Source: Pseudomonas sp. QS1027
GTDB lineage: Bacteria > Pseudomonadota > Gammaproteobacteria > Pseudomonadales > Pseudomonadaceae
Assembly (NCBI RefSeq): GCF_002814235.1
Contig: NZ_PHSU01000016.1
Coordinates: 123,982 to 187,981, forward strand
DNA length: 64,000 nucleotides
Direction of reading: 5' to 3'
Made by a program: the position numbers and the translations under genes. Within the stretch, counting starts at the first letter, position 1; every line of letters starts with the position of its first letter. Shown piece by piece: positions 1-8,735 of this stretch. The notes below the pieces were generated by a model. That model was not told the DNA's origin, searched no databases, and saw only the letters and a list, made by a program, of their open reading frames with translations.

Positions 1-1065
1 GCCATCTTCGATGCCGCCTTTGCCGGCGTCACCCCGGACATGAGCGTGATCAAGGCCGACCGCAGCCAACCGGAATTCACCCGCCCGGTCTGGGAATACC
101 TCGACGGCGCCCTGTCCCCCGTGCGTGTACGCAAGGGCCAGGCCCTGCTGGCGCAGAACAGCGCGCTGCTGACGAGCATCGAACAACGTTATGGCGTCGA
201 CCGCGAAGCGCTGGTGGCGGTGTGGGGCATGGAGAGTAATTTCGGCCAGTTCCAGGGCGACAAGTCGGTGATCCGTTCGCTGGCGACCCTGGCCTACGAA
301 GGCCGTCGCCCGGGATTCGCCCAGGCCCAGTTGCTGGCGGCGCTGCAGATTATCCAGCATGGCGATATCCAGCCTGAGCAGATGCTCGGCTCCTGGGCTG
401 GGGCCATGGGCCAGACCCAGTTCATCCCCACCACCTACAACAGCTATGCGGTGGATTTCGACGGCGACGGTCGCCGCGATATCTGGAACGACTCGGCCGA
501 TGCCCTGGCCTCGACCGCCAACTACCTGCAAAGCTCCGGCTGGCAGCGTGGGCAGCCGTGGGGGCTGGAAGTGGTGTTGCCACAGGCTTTCGACTACGCC
601 CAGGCCGACGGCGCGATCCGCAAGACCGTGAACGAGTGGCTGCAGATGGGCATTCGCTTGCCAGTGGGCGCCGCGCTGCCCAATGGCTCGGCAACACTGT
701 CCGCCGCCCTGCTGCTGCCAGCGGGCTATCGCGGCCCGGCGTTCCTGGTGCTGGACAACTTCCGCGCCATCCTCAAGTACAACAATTCGTCGTCCTATGG
801 GCTGGCGGTGGGCTTGTTGTCCCAGCGCTTCAATGGTGCGGGTCTGATTCGTGGCGACTGGCCGAAGGATGACCTGCCGTTGAGCCGTTCCGAGCGGATC
901 GAGTTGCAGACCCAGCTCAGCGCCAAGGGTTATGACGCCGGCAATCCCGACGGCATTATCGGGGCGAATACCCGCAAGGCGATTCGTGGGGCCCAGCAAG
1001 TGTTGGGCTGGCCGGCGGACGGGTATCCGAATCACAAGCTGCTGGAGAGCTTGCGTAGCCGCTAG
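1..1065 (+). CDS. Lytic murein transglycosylase, SltB3-like (5' end outside window)
   Basis: Periplasmic enzyme that cleaves the MurNAc-GlcNAc bond of peptidoglycan, forming 1,6-anhydromuramic ends. The frame is open from base 1, so the true start and signal peptide lie upstream; the first in-window ATG (base 40) is internal. The transglycosylase domain fills the first ~275 codons, with the catalytic Glu in WGMESNFG (codon 78 of the window) and the AGAMGQTQFIPTTY signature. A C-terminal peptidoglycan-binding domain (about the last 60 residues, ending GYPNHKLLESLRSR) follows. This domain pair matches the SltB3 group of P. aeruginosa (from memory PA3992), which also sits just outside the lipA-rodA cluster. 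The subfamily name is inferred from architecture and context. Confidence 0.9.
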   Translation, partial: AIFDAAFAGVTPDMSVIKADRSQPEFTRPVWEYLDGALSPVRVRKGQALLAQNSALLTSIEQRYGVDREALVAVWGMESNFGQFQGDKSVIRSLATLAYEGRRPGFAQAQLLAALQIIQHGDIQPEQMLGSWAGAMGQTQFIPTTYNSYAVDFDGDGRRDIWNDSADALASTANYLQSSGWQRGQPWGLEVVLPQAFDYAQADGAIRKTVNEWLQMGIRLPVGAALPNGSATLSAALLLPAGYRGPAFLVLDNFRAILKYNNSSSYGLAVGLLSQRFNGAGLIRGDWPKDDLPLSRSERIELQTQLSAKGYDAGNPDGIIGANTRKAIRGAQQVLGWPADGYPNHKLLESLRSR

Positions 1066-1181
1066 ACGCGATCCCGTGTCCCTTGTTGGAGCCGGGCTGT
1101 CAGCAATGGCGATGGCGGCCGTATAGTCGATGCAAGACTTCCGGGCCTCGTCGCTGCGATGCGGCGTCCCGACAAGCCAGG

Positions 1182-2138
1182 TTACTCGGCCCGCACCACA
1201 TCCTGCTCCAACACCACCTGCCGTGCATCGGCGTCCAAGCGCACCTGCGCTCCCAGCGGCAACGTCAGGTTCGGGTCGCAATGCCCGCTGCGCCAACCCG
1301 CCAGCACCGGAATGCCCAAGGGCCCCAGCTCCTGCTTGAGCAGGCGCGTCAGTGCATCCGGGTCGACCCCGGCGAAATCCCCCACCAGCACGCCATTCAG
1401 GCCTTCCAGCTTGCCTGCCAGGCGCAGGTGCGTGAGCAACCGGTCAACCCGGTACAGCGGCTCGTTGACGTCCTCGATCAGCAGGATCAAGCCATTGGTA
1501 TCGATTTCATAGGGTGTGCCCAGGGTGGCGCAGATCAACGACAGGTTGCCACCTTGCAAACGCCCCGAGGCGACGCCCGGGACAACCGTAGTCAGTGGAA
1601 ACGCCGCGGGATGTTCAAACACGCTACCCGCGCGCACCTGCCCGGTCAGCAGATTGAACAACGAGGATTCGGTCGGCGGCAGCTTCTCCCCCAGCAGATC
1701 CGCATTGAACAGCGGCCCGTGAAAGGTCATGAACCCCGCATAACGGGCAATCGCCAGGTGCAGCGCGGTGATGTCGCTGTAACCGACCAAGGCTTTTGGA
1801 TGTTTTTTGAGCAATTCGAAATCAATGTCGTCCAACAGGCGCGGACAACCATACCCCCCGCGCAGGCAGAGAATCACATCGATTTCAGGATCGGCAAAGG
1901 CGTCATGCAGGTCCCGCAGACGGACCTCATCACTGCCGGCCAGGTAACCGTCCCGTTGCGAGACACCCGGAAAGATCCGCAGCTCGTAGCCGCGGGCCTG
2001 TACCCACTCCTGCGCCTTGAGCGGGTCAAGGGCCGCAGGACCGGCCGGGGCGATCAAACCGATCACCCCGCCCTGCCGTAGCGCCGGCACCGCGCTCTGG
2101 ACCTGATAGGAAGCCTGCACGGGTCGACGACGGTTCAA
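1182..2138 (-). CDS. ldcA: LD-carboxypeptidase (peptidase family S66)
   Basis: Predicted cytoplasmic serine carboxypeptidase that removes the terminal D-Ala from recycled muramoyl tetrapeptide. Family marks are the N-terminal IGLIAPAGP, the CLRGGYGCPRLLDDID block and the nucleophile Ser121 in GYSDITALH. The acidic member lies in LLIEDVNEPLYR and the histidine in GWRSGHCDPN, completing a Ser-Glu-His set. The open frame starts with TTG at 2138, three bases after lipA; a GTG six codons later is an alternative. About 318 aa, the usual family size. It is the last gene of the minus-strand lip group and may be read with lipA. Pseudomonads carry more than one S66 paralogue, so the symbol marks the family rather than strict orthology. 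Confidence 0.86.
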   Translation of the reverse strand: MNRRRPVQASYQVQSAVPALRQGGVIGLIAPAGPAALDPLKAQEWVQARGYELRIFPGVSQRDGYLAGSDEVRLRDLHDAFADPEIDVILCLRGGYGCPRLLDDIDFELLKKHPKALVGYSDITALHLAIARYAGFMTFHGPLFNADLLGEKLPPTESSLFNLLTGQVRAGSVFEHPAAFPLTTVVPGVASGRLQGGNLSLICATLGTPYEIDTNGLILLIEDVNEPLYRVDRLLTHLRLAGKLEGLNGVLVGDFAGVDPDALTRLLKQELGPLGIPVLAGWRSGHCDPNLTLPLGAQVRLDADARQVVLEQDVVRAE

Positions 2139-2141
2139 GGG

Positions 2142-3167
2142 TTACGCTCCGATCAGTTCAGCCTTGACCAGCCTGGCCTGCTCGTCGGCATGGTAGGACG
2201 AACGCACCAACGGCCCGGAAGCCACGTTCTTGAAGCCCATCTTGTAGCCTTCCTCGGCGAACCAGGCGAAGACGTCCGGGTGCACGAAACGCTGCACCGG
2301 CAAGTGGCTGCGGGACGGTTGCAGGTACTGGCCGAGGGTCAGCATGTCGATGTCGTGCTCGCGCATGCGCTGCATGACTTCGATGACTTCCTCGTCAGTC
2401 TCGCCCAGGCCCAGCATCAAGCCGGATTTGGTTGGAATGTGCGGCATCATCTGCTTGAAGCGTTGCAGCAGGGTCAGCGACCACTGGTAGTCGGAACCCG
2501 GACGTGCAGCCTTGTACAGGCGTGGCACGGTTTCCAGGTTGTGGTTGAACACATCCGGCGGCTCGGCGGCGGTGATTTCCAGCGCGATGTCCATGCGCCC
2601 ACGGTAGTCGGGGACCAGGGTCTCGAGCTGCACGTTCGGCGACAGCTTGCGGATCTCGCGGATGCAGTCGGCGAAGTGCTGGGCACCGCCGTCACGCAGG
2701 TCGTCGCGGTCCACGGAGGTGATCACCACGTACTTCAGGCGCAGGTCGGCAATGGCGATGGCCAGGCTTTGCGGCTCGTTGACGTCCAATGGCTTCGGCC
2801 GGCCGTGGCCGACGTCGCAGAACGGGCAACGACGGGTGCAGATATCACCCATGATCATGAAGGTCGCGGTACCGCCGCTGAAGCACTCGCCCAGGTTCGG
2901 GCAGGAGGCCTCTTCGCAGACACTGTGCAGCTTGTGCTTGCGCAGCAGTTGCTTGATACGGTCGACTTCCGGCGAAACCGGGATACGCACGCGAATCCAG
3001 TCGGGTTTCTTCGGCAGTTCGGTGGTCGGAATGATCTTCACCGGAATGCGTGCGACTTTCTCGGCGCCACGCAGCTTGACGCCGGTTTCGACTTTCGCAC
3101 GGGCCGGGCGCTCGGAAACGTCCAGCGTCGGGATCAGGGTTTGCACAGCGTCTTGCGCAGTAGTCAT
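2142..3167 (-). CDS. lipA: Lipoyl synthase (radical SAM)
   Basis: Inserts two sulfur atoms into protein-bound octanoyl groups to make lipoyl cofactors. The radical-SAM cluster motif CTRRCPFC binds one 4Fe-4S cluster, and the upstream set CEEASCPNLGEC binds the auxiliary cluster that is consumed as sulfur donor. The C-terminal RSSYHADE carries the serine that ligates the auxiliary cluster. I start it at the ATG at 3167 (MTTAQDAV, 341 aa): longer open frame exists upstream, but this ATG sits one base after the lipB stop, as expected for a lipB-lipA pair acting in sequence on the same substrate. Confidence 0.97.
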   Translation of the reverse strand: MTTAQDAVQTLIPTLDVSERPARAKVETGVKLRGAEKVARIPVKIIPTTELPKKPDWIRVRIPVSPEVDRIKQLLRKHKLHSVCEEASCPNLGECFSGGTATFMIMGDICTRRCPFCDVGHGRPKPLDVNEPQSLAIAIADLRLKYVVITSVDRDDLRDGGAQHFADCIREIRKLSPNVQLETLVPDYRGRMDIALEITAAEPPDVFNHNLETVPRLYKAARPGSDYQWSLTLLQRFKQMMPHIPTKSGLMLGLGETDEEVIEVMQRMREHDIDMLTLGQYLQPSRSHLPVQRFVHPDVFAWFAEEGYKMGFKNVASGPLVRSSYHADEQARLVKAELIGA

Positions 3168-3168
3168 A

Positions 3169-3819
3169 TCAATCGATTCCGCCCGTGAGGGTCGTCTGCT
3201 CAGCATAGTCGAGGTGTTTGACGAGCTGCGCGCGCAGCCGGGCACTTACCTCGGCAAATTCAATCGGTCCTGTGTGGTCACGCAGCTGGGTCATCGCCAG
3301 CCCCGCATAACCGCAGGGGTTAATCCGTCGAAACGGCCCAAGGTCCATATCGACATTCAGCGCCAGGCCATGGAACGAACAGCCGTTGCGAATCCGCAGG
3401 CCCAGGGAGGCGATCTTCGCCCCGTCGACATACACGCCGGGGGCGTCGGCCTTGGCCTCGGCGCTCACGCCATAGCCGGCCAACAGTTCGATCAGGCAAC
3501 GCTCCATCCGGCTGACCAGTTCGCGCACGCCAAAACCCAGGCGGCGAACGTCCAGCAACAGGTAGGCCACCAGTTGGCCGGGACCATGATAGGTCACCTG
3601 GCCACCACGATCGACCTTGACCACCGGAATATCCCCCGGCAGCAGCACATGCTCGGCCTTGCCGGCCTGGCCCTGGGTGAACACCGGCGGATGCTCCACC
3701 AGCCAGATTTCGTCCGGCACGTCCGCGCTCTTGCGCGCATCGGTGAAACGCTGCATTGCCTGCCAGACCGGCTCGTAAGGGGCCTGGCCGAGCTCGCGAA
3801 AGCCCAGCACGCCAGTCAT
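3169..3819 (-). CDS. lipB: Octanoyltransferase
   Basis: Transfers octanoate from acyl-carrier protein to lipoyl domains, the step before LipA. 216 aa, full length. The acyl-binding core RGGQVTYHGPGQLV, Lys135 in GAKIASLGLRI and Cys169 in INPCGYAG match the catalytic Lys/Cys pair of the family. The start codon overlaps the stop of the upstream DUF493 gene by one base (ATGA), and lipA follows after one base, so the three genes form one tightly packed unit. Confidence 0.97.
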   Translation of the reverse strand: MTGVLGFRELGQAPYEPVWQAMQRFTDARKSADVPDEIWLVEHPPVFTQGQAGKAEHVLLPGDIPVVKVDRGGQVTYHGPGQLVAYLLLDVRRLGFGVRELVSRMERCLIELLAGYGVSAEAKADAPGVYVDGAKIASLGLRIRNGCSFHGLALNVDMDLGPFRRINPCGYAGLAMTQLRDHTGPIEFAEVSARLRAQLVKHLDYAEQTTLTGGID

Positions 3820-4094
3820 CAGAGCACCATGTGTACGAAACCGGTGGCCCGCAACTCGCTGTTGATGTCGTACAGCTGGTCCTGGCCGGTGGCCACGATG
3901 TGCAGCTGGATCGTGGTGTACTTGCCGTTGGTGCTCTGGCGCTCGTCCACCCGGTTATCGTTGATCGTGGCGTGTTTCTTGACGATCTCGACGATCTTGT
4001 CCTTGTTGCCCACACCCGTGTCGCTGATGACCTTGACCGGGTAGTCGGTAACGGGAAATTCGATTTTCGGTGCTTTTACTTCAGTGTCTGTCAT
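3819..4094 (-). CDS. YbeD/DUF493 family protein
   Basis: Small protein (91 aa from the ATG at 4094, MTDTEVKAPKIEFPVTDY) of the YbeD family, usually found beside lipB or dacA. The family has a ferredoxin-like fold resembling ACT-type regulatory domains, and no biochemical role is settled. The open frame extends 12 codons upstream, but the MTDTEV start gives the usual family length. It overlaps the lipB start by one base. Its place between dacA and lipB matches the order in many gammaproteobacteria. Confidence 0.9.
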   Translation of the reverse strand: MTDTEVKAPKIEFPVTDYPVKVISDTGVGNKDKIVEIVKKHATINDNRVDERQSTNGKYTTIQLHIVATGQDQLYDINSELRATGFVHMVL

Positions 4095-4193
4095 GACAAT
4101 AACGGCCTCGTAAGCCCAGGCAACGGACATACCTCACGCCCGGGTCAGGCGCGAGGTACGCAAATCGACACTCTCTGTCAGCAGTCGAATGCC

Positions 4194-5357
4194 TTAGTTG
4201 AACATGCCGTAGAAGAACATACGGATGCTGTCCCACAGGCGACGGAAGATACCACCTTCCTCGACCGCGTCCAGCGCGATCAGATCGGCGCTGTGTACCA
4301 CTTTGTCGTCCAGTCTGACTTCAACTTTACCGATCACGTCTCCCTTGGCAATCGGGGCGACCAGTTTCGGGTTCATGGTCATGCTGGCCACGAGCTTCTT
4401 GAGCTGGCCTTTAGGCATGGTCATGGTCAGGTCTTCGGCCAGGCCGGCCTTGACCTGGTGGGTGGTGCCTTTCCAGACCGGCGCCTGGGCCAGTTCCGCG
4501 CCCTTCTGGTAGAAGGTCTGGGTTTCGAAGAAGCGGAAACCGTAGGTCAGCAGCTTCTGGGTTTCAGAGGCGCGGGCCGATTCGCTGTTGGTGCCGAACA
4601 CCACGGCGATCAGGCGCTGGCCGTCACGTACCGCCGAGGCCACCATGCAGTAGCCGGCCTCTTCAGTGTGGCCGGTTTTCAGGCCGTCGACGGTCTTGTC
4701 GCGCCACAGCAGCAGGTTGCGGTTAGGCTGCTTGATGCCGTTCCAGAAAAACTCTTTCTGCGAGTAGATCGCATAGTGCACCGGGTCGAGACGAATGATC
4801 GCCCGGGCCAGGATCGCCATGTCGTGAGGCGACGAGTAGTGATCCGGGTTCGGCAGGCCGGTCGGGTTCATGAAGTGGCTGTTGGTCATGCCCAGTTCGG
4901 CCGCCGTCTTGTTCATCATGTCGGCGAACGCGTCTTCGCTACCGGCGATGTGCTCGGACAGCGCCACGGTGGCATCGTTGCCGGACTGGATGATGATGCC
5001 GTGCAGCAGGTCACTGACGGTCACCTGCGAGCCGACCTTGATGAACATCCGCGAGCCGCCGGTGCGCCAGGCGTTTTCGCTGACGGTCACCATATCGTTC
5101 TCGCCGATCTGGCCGCGACGGATTTCCTTGGTCGCGATGTAGGCGCTCATCAGTTTGGTCAGGCTGGCCGGGGGCAGGCGCTGGTCGCCGTTGTTCTCGA
5201 CCAGCACGTTGCCGCTGGCGGCATCCATGAGTACGTAGGCTTTGGCGGCCAGTTGCGGCGAAGCCGGCAGGGCCATTTCATCGGCGGCCCAGGCGGCAGG
5301 CGCAACGATCAGGGGTACAAGCAGGCACAAACGTTTGGCAAAGGTGGTGATGTTCAT
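4194..5357 (-). CDS. dacA: D-alanyl-D-alanine carboxypeptidase (PBP5/6 type)
   Basis: Low-molecular-weight penicillin-binding protein that trims terminal D-Ala from periplasmic peptidoglycan pentapeptides. An N-terminal signal peptide (about 24 residues, ending AAWA) precedes the three active-site motifs: S65-LTK (SxxK), S125-GN (SxN) and K227-TG. The C-terminal ~110 residues form the PBP5 beta-domain, and the end (RRLWDSIRMFFYGMFN) is an amphipathic helix that anchors the protein to the inner membrane. 387 aa, full length. Called dacC in some pseudomonads. The neighbours rlpA, mltB, rodA and mrdA all act on the same wall. Confidence 0.96.
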   Translation of the reverse strand: MNITTFAKRLCLLVPLIVAPAAWAADEMALPASPQLAAKAYVLMDAASGNVLVENNGDQRLPPASLTKLMSAYIATKEIRRGQIGENDMVTVSENAWRTGGSRMFIKVGSQVTVSDLLHGIIIQSGNDATVALSEHIAGSEDAFADMMNKTAAELGMTNSHFMNPTGLPNPDHYSSPHDMAILARAIIRLDPVHYAIYSQKEFFWNGIKQPNRNLLLWRDKTVDGLKTGHTEEAGYCMVASAVRDGQRLIAVVFGTNSESARASETQKLLTYGFRFFETQTFYQKGAELAQAPVWKGTTHQVKAGLAEDLTMTMPKGQLKKLVASMTMNPKLVAPIAKGDVIGKVEVRLDDKVVHSADLIALDAVEEGGIFRRLWDSIRMFFYGMFN

Positions 5358-5539
5358 CCGTCTCTCGAAATCGCTAATGGAAACTTGCCCTCGCGGGCAA
5401 AAATAAATCCGGCAGTTTTTCCAACTGCCCCGTGTCAGGTTGCTCGCTCCACCACCCTTTCCAGGCTTTTATTATCAAACGAACCAACAACCCAGGACCC
5501 GGCCCTTGAAAAGCAGCCCAATCCACAATTGTGCCTGTG

Positions 5540-6562
5540 TTACTCCGACGTCACCACACTTGGTGAACCGAGATTGGCCAGACGTACGCTGTTCTGCACT
5601 TGCTGGACTTCACCCGGCGTGCCGATCGGCCCCATCCGCACCCGATGCAGGGTCTGCTGGTTGCGCACGATCGAGCTGACGAAGACCGGCGCCTTCACCA
5701 TCGAGCTTAGCTTCGACCTCAACAGTTCGGCAGCGTCCGGGTTGGCGAACGCGCCCACCTGGAGATACTGGCCAGAGGCTTGTGCAGAACCGTTTTTTTT
5801 TGCGTCAGCCTGTGCCTGTACGGGCACAACGTCGGTGGCGTGTTGCTGCGGTGGCGGCGTCCACTGCTCGATCGTCCCGGTGGACGCGGTCAGGGCCGGG
5901 GCCTGGGCCTGCGCCACTTGCGGTTCGTTGAGCATCAACGGCGCCGGACGACCACGCTGGGCCCACCATTCCTGCGGGTCGATGCCCTCGACCTTGACCC
6001 GCGCCGTGCCGACCTCGGCATAACCGAGCTTCTTCGCGGCGGCGTAGGACAGGTCGATGATCCGGTCCGAATAGAACGGCCCGCGGTCGTTGACCCGCAG
6101 GATCACGCTGCGGTTGTTGTCCAGGTTGGTCACCCGCACATAGCTGGGCAACGGCAGGGTCTTGTGCGCGGCACTCATGCCATACAGGTCATACACCTCG
6201 CCATTGGCGGTGTTCTGGCCATGGAACTTGGTGCCGTACCAGGACGCCGTGCCCTGGGCCACGTAGCGCTTGGAGTCGGTCAGCGGGAAATAGGTCTTGC
6301 CCAGCACCGTGTAGGGGTTGGCCTTGTACGGCCCGGTGTGCAGGGTCGGCGTGGCATCCGGGATACGCGACACGTCGACGTCCCACCACGGCGCACCATC
6401 TTTGTGGGCACGGTTGATGTCCAGGCCCGGCTTGGCGCGGATGGTATTGGAGGCGGACGACGACTGATACGGCGAGCGGCTGGTCGAACAACTGACCACC
6501 AGCACCGCCAACGCGGTGTAAGCCAACAGCTTCAGTGGTTTTGGAATCGGCAAAGCCTGCAT
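5540..6562 (-). CDS. rlpA: RlpA septal-ring lytic transglycosylase, lipoprotein
   Basis: Outer-membrane lipoprotein that cleaves denuded (stem-less) glycan strands and helps daughter-cell separation in Pseudomonas. The N-terminus LLAYTALAVLVVSC has a lipobox with Cys at about residue 25. A double-psi beta-barrel domain lies near residues 100-195 (GTASWYGTKFHGQNTANGE, VRVNDRGPFY, IDLSYAAAKKLG). A proline/glutamine-rich linker leads to a C-terminal SPOR domain (GQYLQVGAFANPDAAELLRSKL) that binds denuded peptidoglycan at the septum. 340 aa. Its start overlaps the mltB stop by one base. Confidence 0.95.
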   Translation of the reverse strand: MQALPIPKPLKLLAYTALAVLVVSCSTSRSPYQSSSASNTIRAKPGLDINRAHKDGAPWWDVDVSRIPDATPTLHTGPYKANPYTVLGKTYFPLTDSKRYVAQGTASWYGTKFHGQNTANGEVYDLYGMSAAHKTLPLPSYVRVTNLDNNRSVILRVNDRGPFYSDRIIDLSYAAAKKLGYAEVGTARVKVEGIDPQEWWAQRGRPAPLMLNEPQVAQAQAPALTASTGTIEQWTPPPQQHATDVVPVQAQADAKKNGSAQASGQYLQVGAFANPDAAELLRSKLSSMVKAPVFVSSIVRNQQTLHRVRMGPIGTPGEVQQVQNSVRLANLGSPSVVTSE

Positions 6563-7572
6563 TACTTGACGCCCCGTGCTTGGACCAACAGGTCAGACAG
6601 CTGATGCACGGCCATGGCGTACATTACGCTGCGGTTATAGCGCGTGATCGCATAAAAATTCTTCAGGCCCATCCAATATTCCGGGCCATTGTCGCCATCC
6701 AGGCGAAACGCCGTCACTGGCATATCATCGCGTAGCGCATCATGACTCGACCAGCCCAGCGCCCGCAACTCCCCAACGGTCTTGACCGGCTCAAGCCCCG
6801 GGCTCAAACCCTGGTCGACCTGGTCGCCACGCACGTCCGCGCGACTGACCACCGGCTCCCCGGCAACCCAGCCGTGACGCTTGAAATAGCTGGCCACGCT
6901 GCCGATGGCGTCGTCGGCGTTGGTCCAGATATTGATATGCCCGGTGCCGTCGAAATCCACCGCATAGGCACGAAAACTGCTCGGCATGAACTGCGGCAGG
7001 CCCATGGCCCCGGCGTAGGAGCCCTTGAGGCTCAGCGGGTCGAGCTGTTCTTCGCGGGCCAGCAGGAGGAACTCGCGCAACTCCTTGCGGAAAAAATCGG
7101 CCCGCGGCGGATAGTCGAAGCCCAGGGTCGACAAGGCGTCGATCACCCGGTAATTGCCGGTATTACGGCCAAAAAAGGTTTCCACGCCGATGATCGAGAC
7201 AATCACCTGGGCCGGCACGCCGTATTCCTGCTCGGCACGGGCCAGGGCCGCTTCATGCTGGCGCCAGAAGTCGACGCCACGGGCCACCCGCGCATCGGTG
7301 ATAAAGATCGGCCGGTATTCCTTCCACGGCTTGACCCGTTCCGCCGGGCGGGAAATCGCGTCGAGAATGCTCTGCTTGCGCTCGACCTGACGGAACACCT
7401 CCATCAGTTGCTCACCGGCAAAGCCGTAGTCGCGGGTCATTTCCGCGACGAACTGGGCCACTTGCGGCGAACCTTCGTAGTCACCGGCCAGCGCGCCCGT
7501 CCCTGCACCCAGACAGCCGACCAGGCCTATCCATGGCGCACATCGAGCCGCCCAACCGCGCAATACTTGCAT
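6562..7572 (-). CDS. mltB: Membrane-bound/soluble lytic transglycosylase B (MltB/SltB1)
   Basis: Peptidoglycan lytic transglycosylase. Catalytic Glu132 lies in SIIGVETFFGRNTG, followed by YAGAMGLPQFMPSSFRAYAVDFDG, the family-3 signature. I start it at the ATG at 7572 (MQVLRGW, 336 aa) because AAGGTG lies about nine bases upstream; the open frame reaches back to 7608, inside the end of rodA. The N-terminus offers both a lipobox-like L17-V-G-C20 and a signal peptidase I site (GALAG, ~30), so lipidation is undecided. P. aeruginosa SltB1 occupies this slot and is usually treated as soluble. Confidence 0.94.
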   Translation of the reverse strand: MQVLRGWAARCAPWIGLVGCLGAGTGALAGDYEGSPQVAQFVAEMTRDYGFAGEQLMEVFRQVERKQSILDAISRPAERVKPWKEYRPIFITDARVARGVDFWRQHEAALARAEQEYGVPAQVIVSIIGVETFFGRNTGNYRVIDALSTLGFDYPPRADFFRKELREFLLLAREEQLDPLSLKGSYAGAMGLPQFMPSSFRAYAVDFDGTGHINIWTNADDAIGSVASYFKRHGWVAGEPVVSRADVRGDQVDQGLSPGLEPVKTVGELRALGWSSHDALRDDMPVTAFRLDGDNGPEYWMGLKNFYAITRYNRSVMYAMAVHQLSDLLVQARGVK

Positions 7573-7589
7573 TGAATTGTTCACCTTGC

Positions 7590-8735
7590 TCAAACCTGTG
7601 CGATCCACTTGCGGTGGGTATGGATCGACATCAAAACCCCAAACGCTGACAGCAGTGTCACCAGCGAAGTTCCGCCGTAGCTAATGAATGGCAACGGCAC
7701 TCCCACCACTGGCAGCAGACCGCTGACCATACCGATGTTGACGAAAACATACACAAAAAACGTCATGGTCAGGCTGCCGGCCAGCAGTTTGCCGAACAGT
7801 GTCTGGGCCTGGGCGGTGATCACCAGCCCGCGTCCGATCAGCAGCAGGTAGAGCAGCAGCAAGGCGCAGATGCCCACCAGGCCGAACTCTTCGCCCATCA
7901 CCGCGATAATGAAGTCGGTGTGGCTTTCCGGCAAGAAGTCCAGGTGCGACTGGGTGCCCAGCAGCCAGCCCTTGCCGAATACGCCGCCGGAACCGATGGC
8001 GGCCTTGGACTGGATGATGTTCCAGCCGGTGCCCAGCGGATCGCTTTCCGGGTCGAGGAAGGTCAGGATCCGCTGCTTCTGGTAATCGTGCATGATGAAG
8101 AACCACATGCCCACCGCCACCGGGATCGCCGCCGCCAGCACGCTGATGATCCAGCGCCAGCGCAGGCCGCCCATGAACAGCACGAACGCGCCGCCGGCCA
8201 GCACCAGCAGCGAGGTGCCGAGGTCGGGCTGGCGGACGATGAGGATAAACGGCACACCGATCAGCATCAGGCTGATGGCCACGTGCTTGAGCTGCGGCGG
8301 CAGGGTGCGCTTGGACAGGTACCAGGCGATGGTCGCCGGCATCAGGATCTTCATGAATTCCGACGGCTGGAAGCGGATCACCCCGGGAATGTTGATCCAG
8401 CGTGTGGCGCCCATGGCGTTGTGGCCCATGACATCCACCACCACCAGCAGCATCACCCCCAGCACATAGGTCAGTGGCACCCAGCGGGCCATGAAGCGCG
8501 GTTCGAGCTGGGCGATCACGAACATCGAGACCAGGCCGATGCCGAAGGAGGTGGCCTGCTTGATCAGCAGGTCCCAGCTCTTGCCGCTGGCCGAATAGAG
8601 GACGAACAGGCTGCCGGCCGCCAGGGTCAGCAGCAGGACCAGCAAGGGACCGTCGATGTGCATGCGTTGCAACAAGGTGGCCCGGCGGCGCATCACATCT
8701 TCACTGGAGAGGATGCGGTCGAAATTGGCGATCAA
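7590..8735 (-). CDS. rodA: Rod-shape peptidoglycan glycosyltransferase RodA
   Basis: SEDS-family polytopic inner-membrane glycosyltransferase that polymerises lipid II during elongation, working with PBP2 encoded directly upstream. About ten hydrophobic segments. Family blocks seen: NAMGATRWINIPGVIRFQPSE, DPESDPLGTGWNIIQSKAAIGSGG, FLPESHTDFIIAVMGEEFG and the C-terminal GVPLPFISYGGTSLV. The start appears to be TTG at 8735 (overlapping the mrdA stop); an ATG 14 codons later is possible, but residues after the TTG (NFDR-LS-EDV) match the start I recall for the P. aeruginosa protein. Confidence 0.97.
   Translation of the reverse strand: MIANFDRILSSEDVMRRRATLLQRMHIDGPLLVLLLTLAAGSLFVLYSASGKSWDLLIKQATSFGIGLVSMFVIAQLEPRFMARWVPLTYVLGVMLLVVVDVMGHNAMGATRWINIPGVIRFQPSEFMKILMPATIAWYLSKRTLPPQLKHVAISLMLIGVPFILIVRQPDLGTSLLVLAGGAFVLFMGGLRWRWIISVLAAAIPVAVGMWFFIMHDYQKQRILTFLDPESDPLGTGWNIIQSKAAIGSGGVFGKGWLLGTQSHLDFLPESHTDFIIAVMGEEFGLVGICALLLLYLLLIGRGLVITAQAQTLFGKLLAGSLTMTFFVYVFVNIGMVSGLLPVVGVPLPFISYGGTSLVTLLSAFGVLMSIHTHRKWIAQV

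Noticed and set aside
1083..2081. 332-codon plus-strand frame opposite ldcA
   Set aside because: Shadow of the minus-strand gene: no domain, Gln/Arg-rich composition typical of the reverse frame of GC-rich coding DNA.
3756..6023. 755-codon plus-strand frame across dacA and rlpA
   Set aside because: Spans two well-supported minus-strand genes and their gap; no start context or domain.
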